Below, in pieces: positions 6,113 to 6,360 of a DNA stretch of 6,360 bases. The translations under genes and the position numbers were made by a program. Source of the DNA: an uncultured Nitrospinaceae bacterium (GTDB taxonomy: Bacteria; Nitrospinota; Nitrospinia; Nitrospinales; VA-1); assembly GCA_913043155.1 (NCBI GenBank), contig CAJWLY010000090.1, positions 1 through 6,360 of the forward strand. Direction: 5' to 3'. Positions within the stretch are counted from its first letter, which is position 1; every line of letters starts with the position of its first letter. The notes beneath the pieces were generated by a model that worked only from the letters and a program-made list of their open reading frames with translations, did not search any database and was not told the origin of the DNA.

Positions 6113-6360
6113 ATGTTTGTCGATGAGGTGACCATTTCGATTCAGGCCGGTGACGGCGGTGCTGGATGCTCCAGTTTCCGTAGGGAGAAGTATGTACCGC
6201 GGGGTGGCCCCGACGGCGGTGATGGCGGCGATGGCGGCAGTGTCATTTTCGAAGCCGATATGCATTTAACGACCCTCACCGACCTGAGGTATCAGCGTAT
6301 TTACCGGGCCGAAAATGGAAAGCCGGGCCGGGGGCAGTTGATGACCGGTAAAAAGGGGAA
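6113..6360 (+). CDS. obg: Obg/CgtA ribosome-assembly GTPase (3' end beyond window)
   Basis: Obg GTPases bind the 50S particle and act in late large-subunit assembly and stress control. Only the first 82 codons are present, all within the glycine-rich N-terminal Obg fold; the G domain lies outside. It opens MFVDEVTISIQAGDGGAGC, followed by SSFRREKYVPRGGPDGGDGG (20-39) and RAENGKPGRG (65-74), all hallmark Obg segments. The repeated GGYGATGGCGGC-like DNA encoding DGGDGGDGG is normal for the family. ATG at 6113 is the only start compatible with the in-frame stop at 6092-6094 and matches the family start, although it has no visible Shine-Dalgarno sequence. Position after rplU-rpmA is the conserved order in many bacteria. 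Identification is secure from the N-terminal domain alone. Confidence 0.96.
   Translation, partial: MFVDEVTISIQAGDGGAGCSSFRREKYVPRGGPDGGDGGDGGSVIFEADMHLTTLTDLRYQRIYRAENGKPGRGQLMTGKKG

Noticed and set aside
6205..6239. Short GGYGAYGGCGGC tandem-like repeat
   Set aside because: It encodes the DGGDGGDGG glycine-rich loop normal for all Obg proteins, so it is not an independent repeat element.

Overview
This is a bacterial chromosomal window holding seven protein genes, two of them cut by the window edges. It shows no mobile element, CRISPR array, tRNA or rRNA. The gene set suggests a Gram-negative (diderm) bacterium: the order rplU-rpmA-obg is typical of such genomes, L27 has the short uncleaved N-terminus (MAHKKGQGST), and there is a predicted outer-membrane-type lipoprotein. 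The L21, L27, PiT and methyltransferase sequences remind me of Nitrospinota, Nitrospirota or deltaproteobacterial-grade lineages. That placement is recall-based and low confidence.

Left part (1-3480): the 3' 99% of a monomeric NADP-dependent isocitrate dehydrogenase gene (+) runs into a convergent PiT-family phosphate (or sulfate) permease gene (-). A strong 15-bp hairpin between them probably ends transcription from both sides. The permease has its own sigma70-like promoter (TAAACA-18-TATAAT) and a clear Shine-Dalgarno sequence before a GTG start.

Middle part (3640-5131): a two-gene minus-strand unit. A class I SAM-dependent methyltransferase gene comes first. It overlaps by 11 bp a lipoprotein gene whose product has an unnamed middle domain and a C-terminal SHOCT-like helix pair. 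The lipoprotein start codon lies at the end of a run of nine A and has no Shine-Dalgarno sequence, so the two genes are probably translationally coupled. A promoter with a perfect 12-bp palindrome in its spacer precedes the methyltransferase, and a short hairpin terminator follows the lipoprotein.

Right part (5273-6360): a near-consensus sigma70 promoter (TTGACA-17-TATCAT) drives rplU (L21) and rpmA (L27). After 142 bp comes the 5' end of obg/cgtA, a ribosome-associated GTPase gene, which runs off the window. These three act in large-subunit assembly and function.

I see no defence system, biosynthetic cluster or other clearly new multi-gene system. The points most worth following up are the methyltransferase/lipoprotein pair with its A9 junction, the palindrome inside its promoter, and the hairpin that sits where the obg ribosome-binding site should be.
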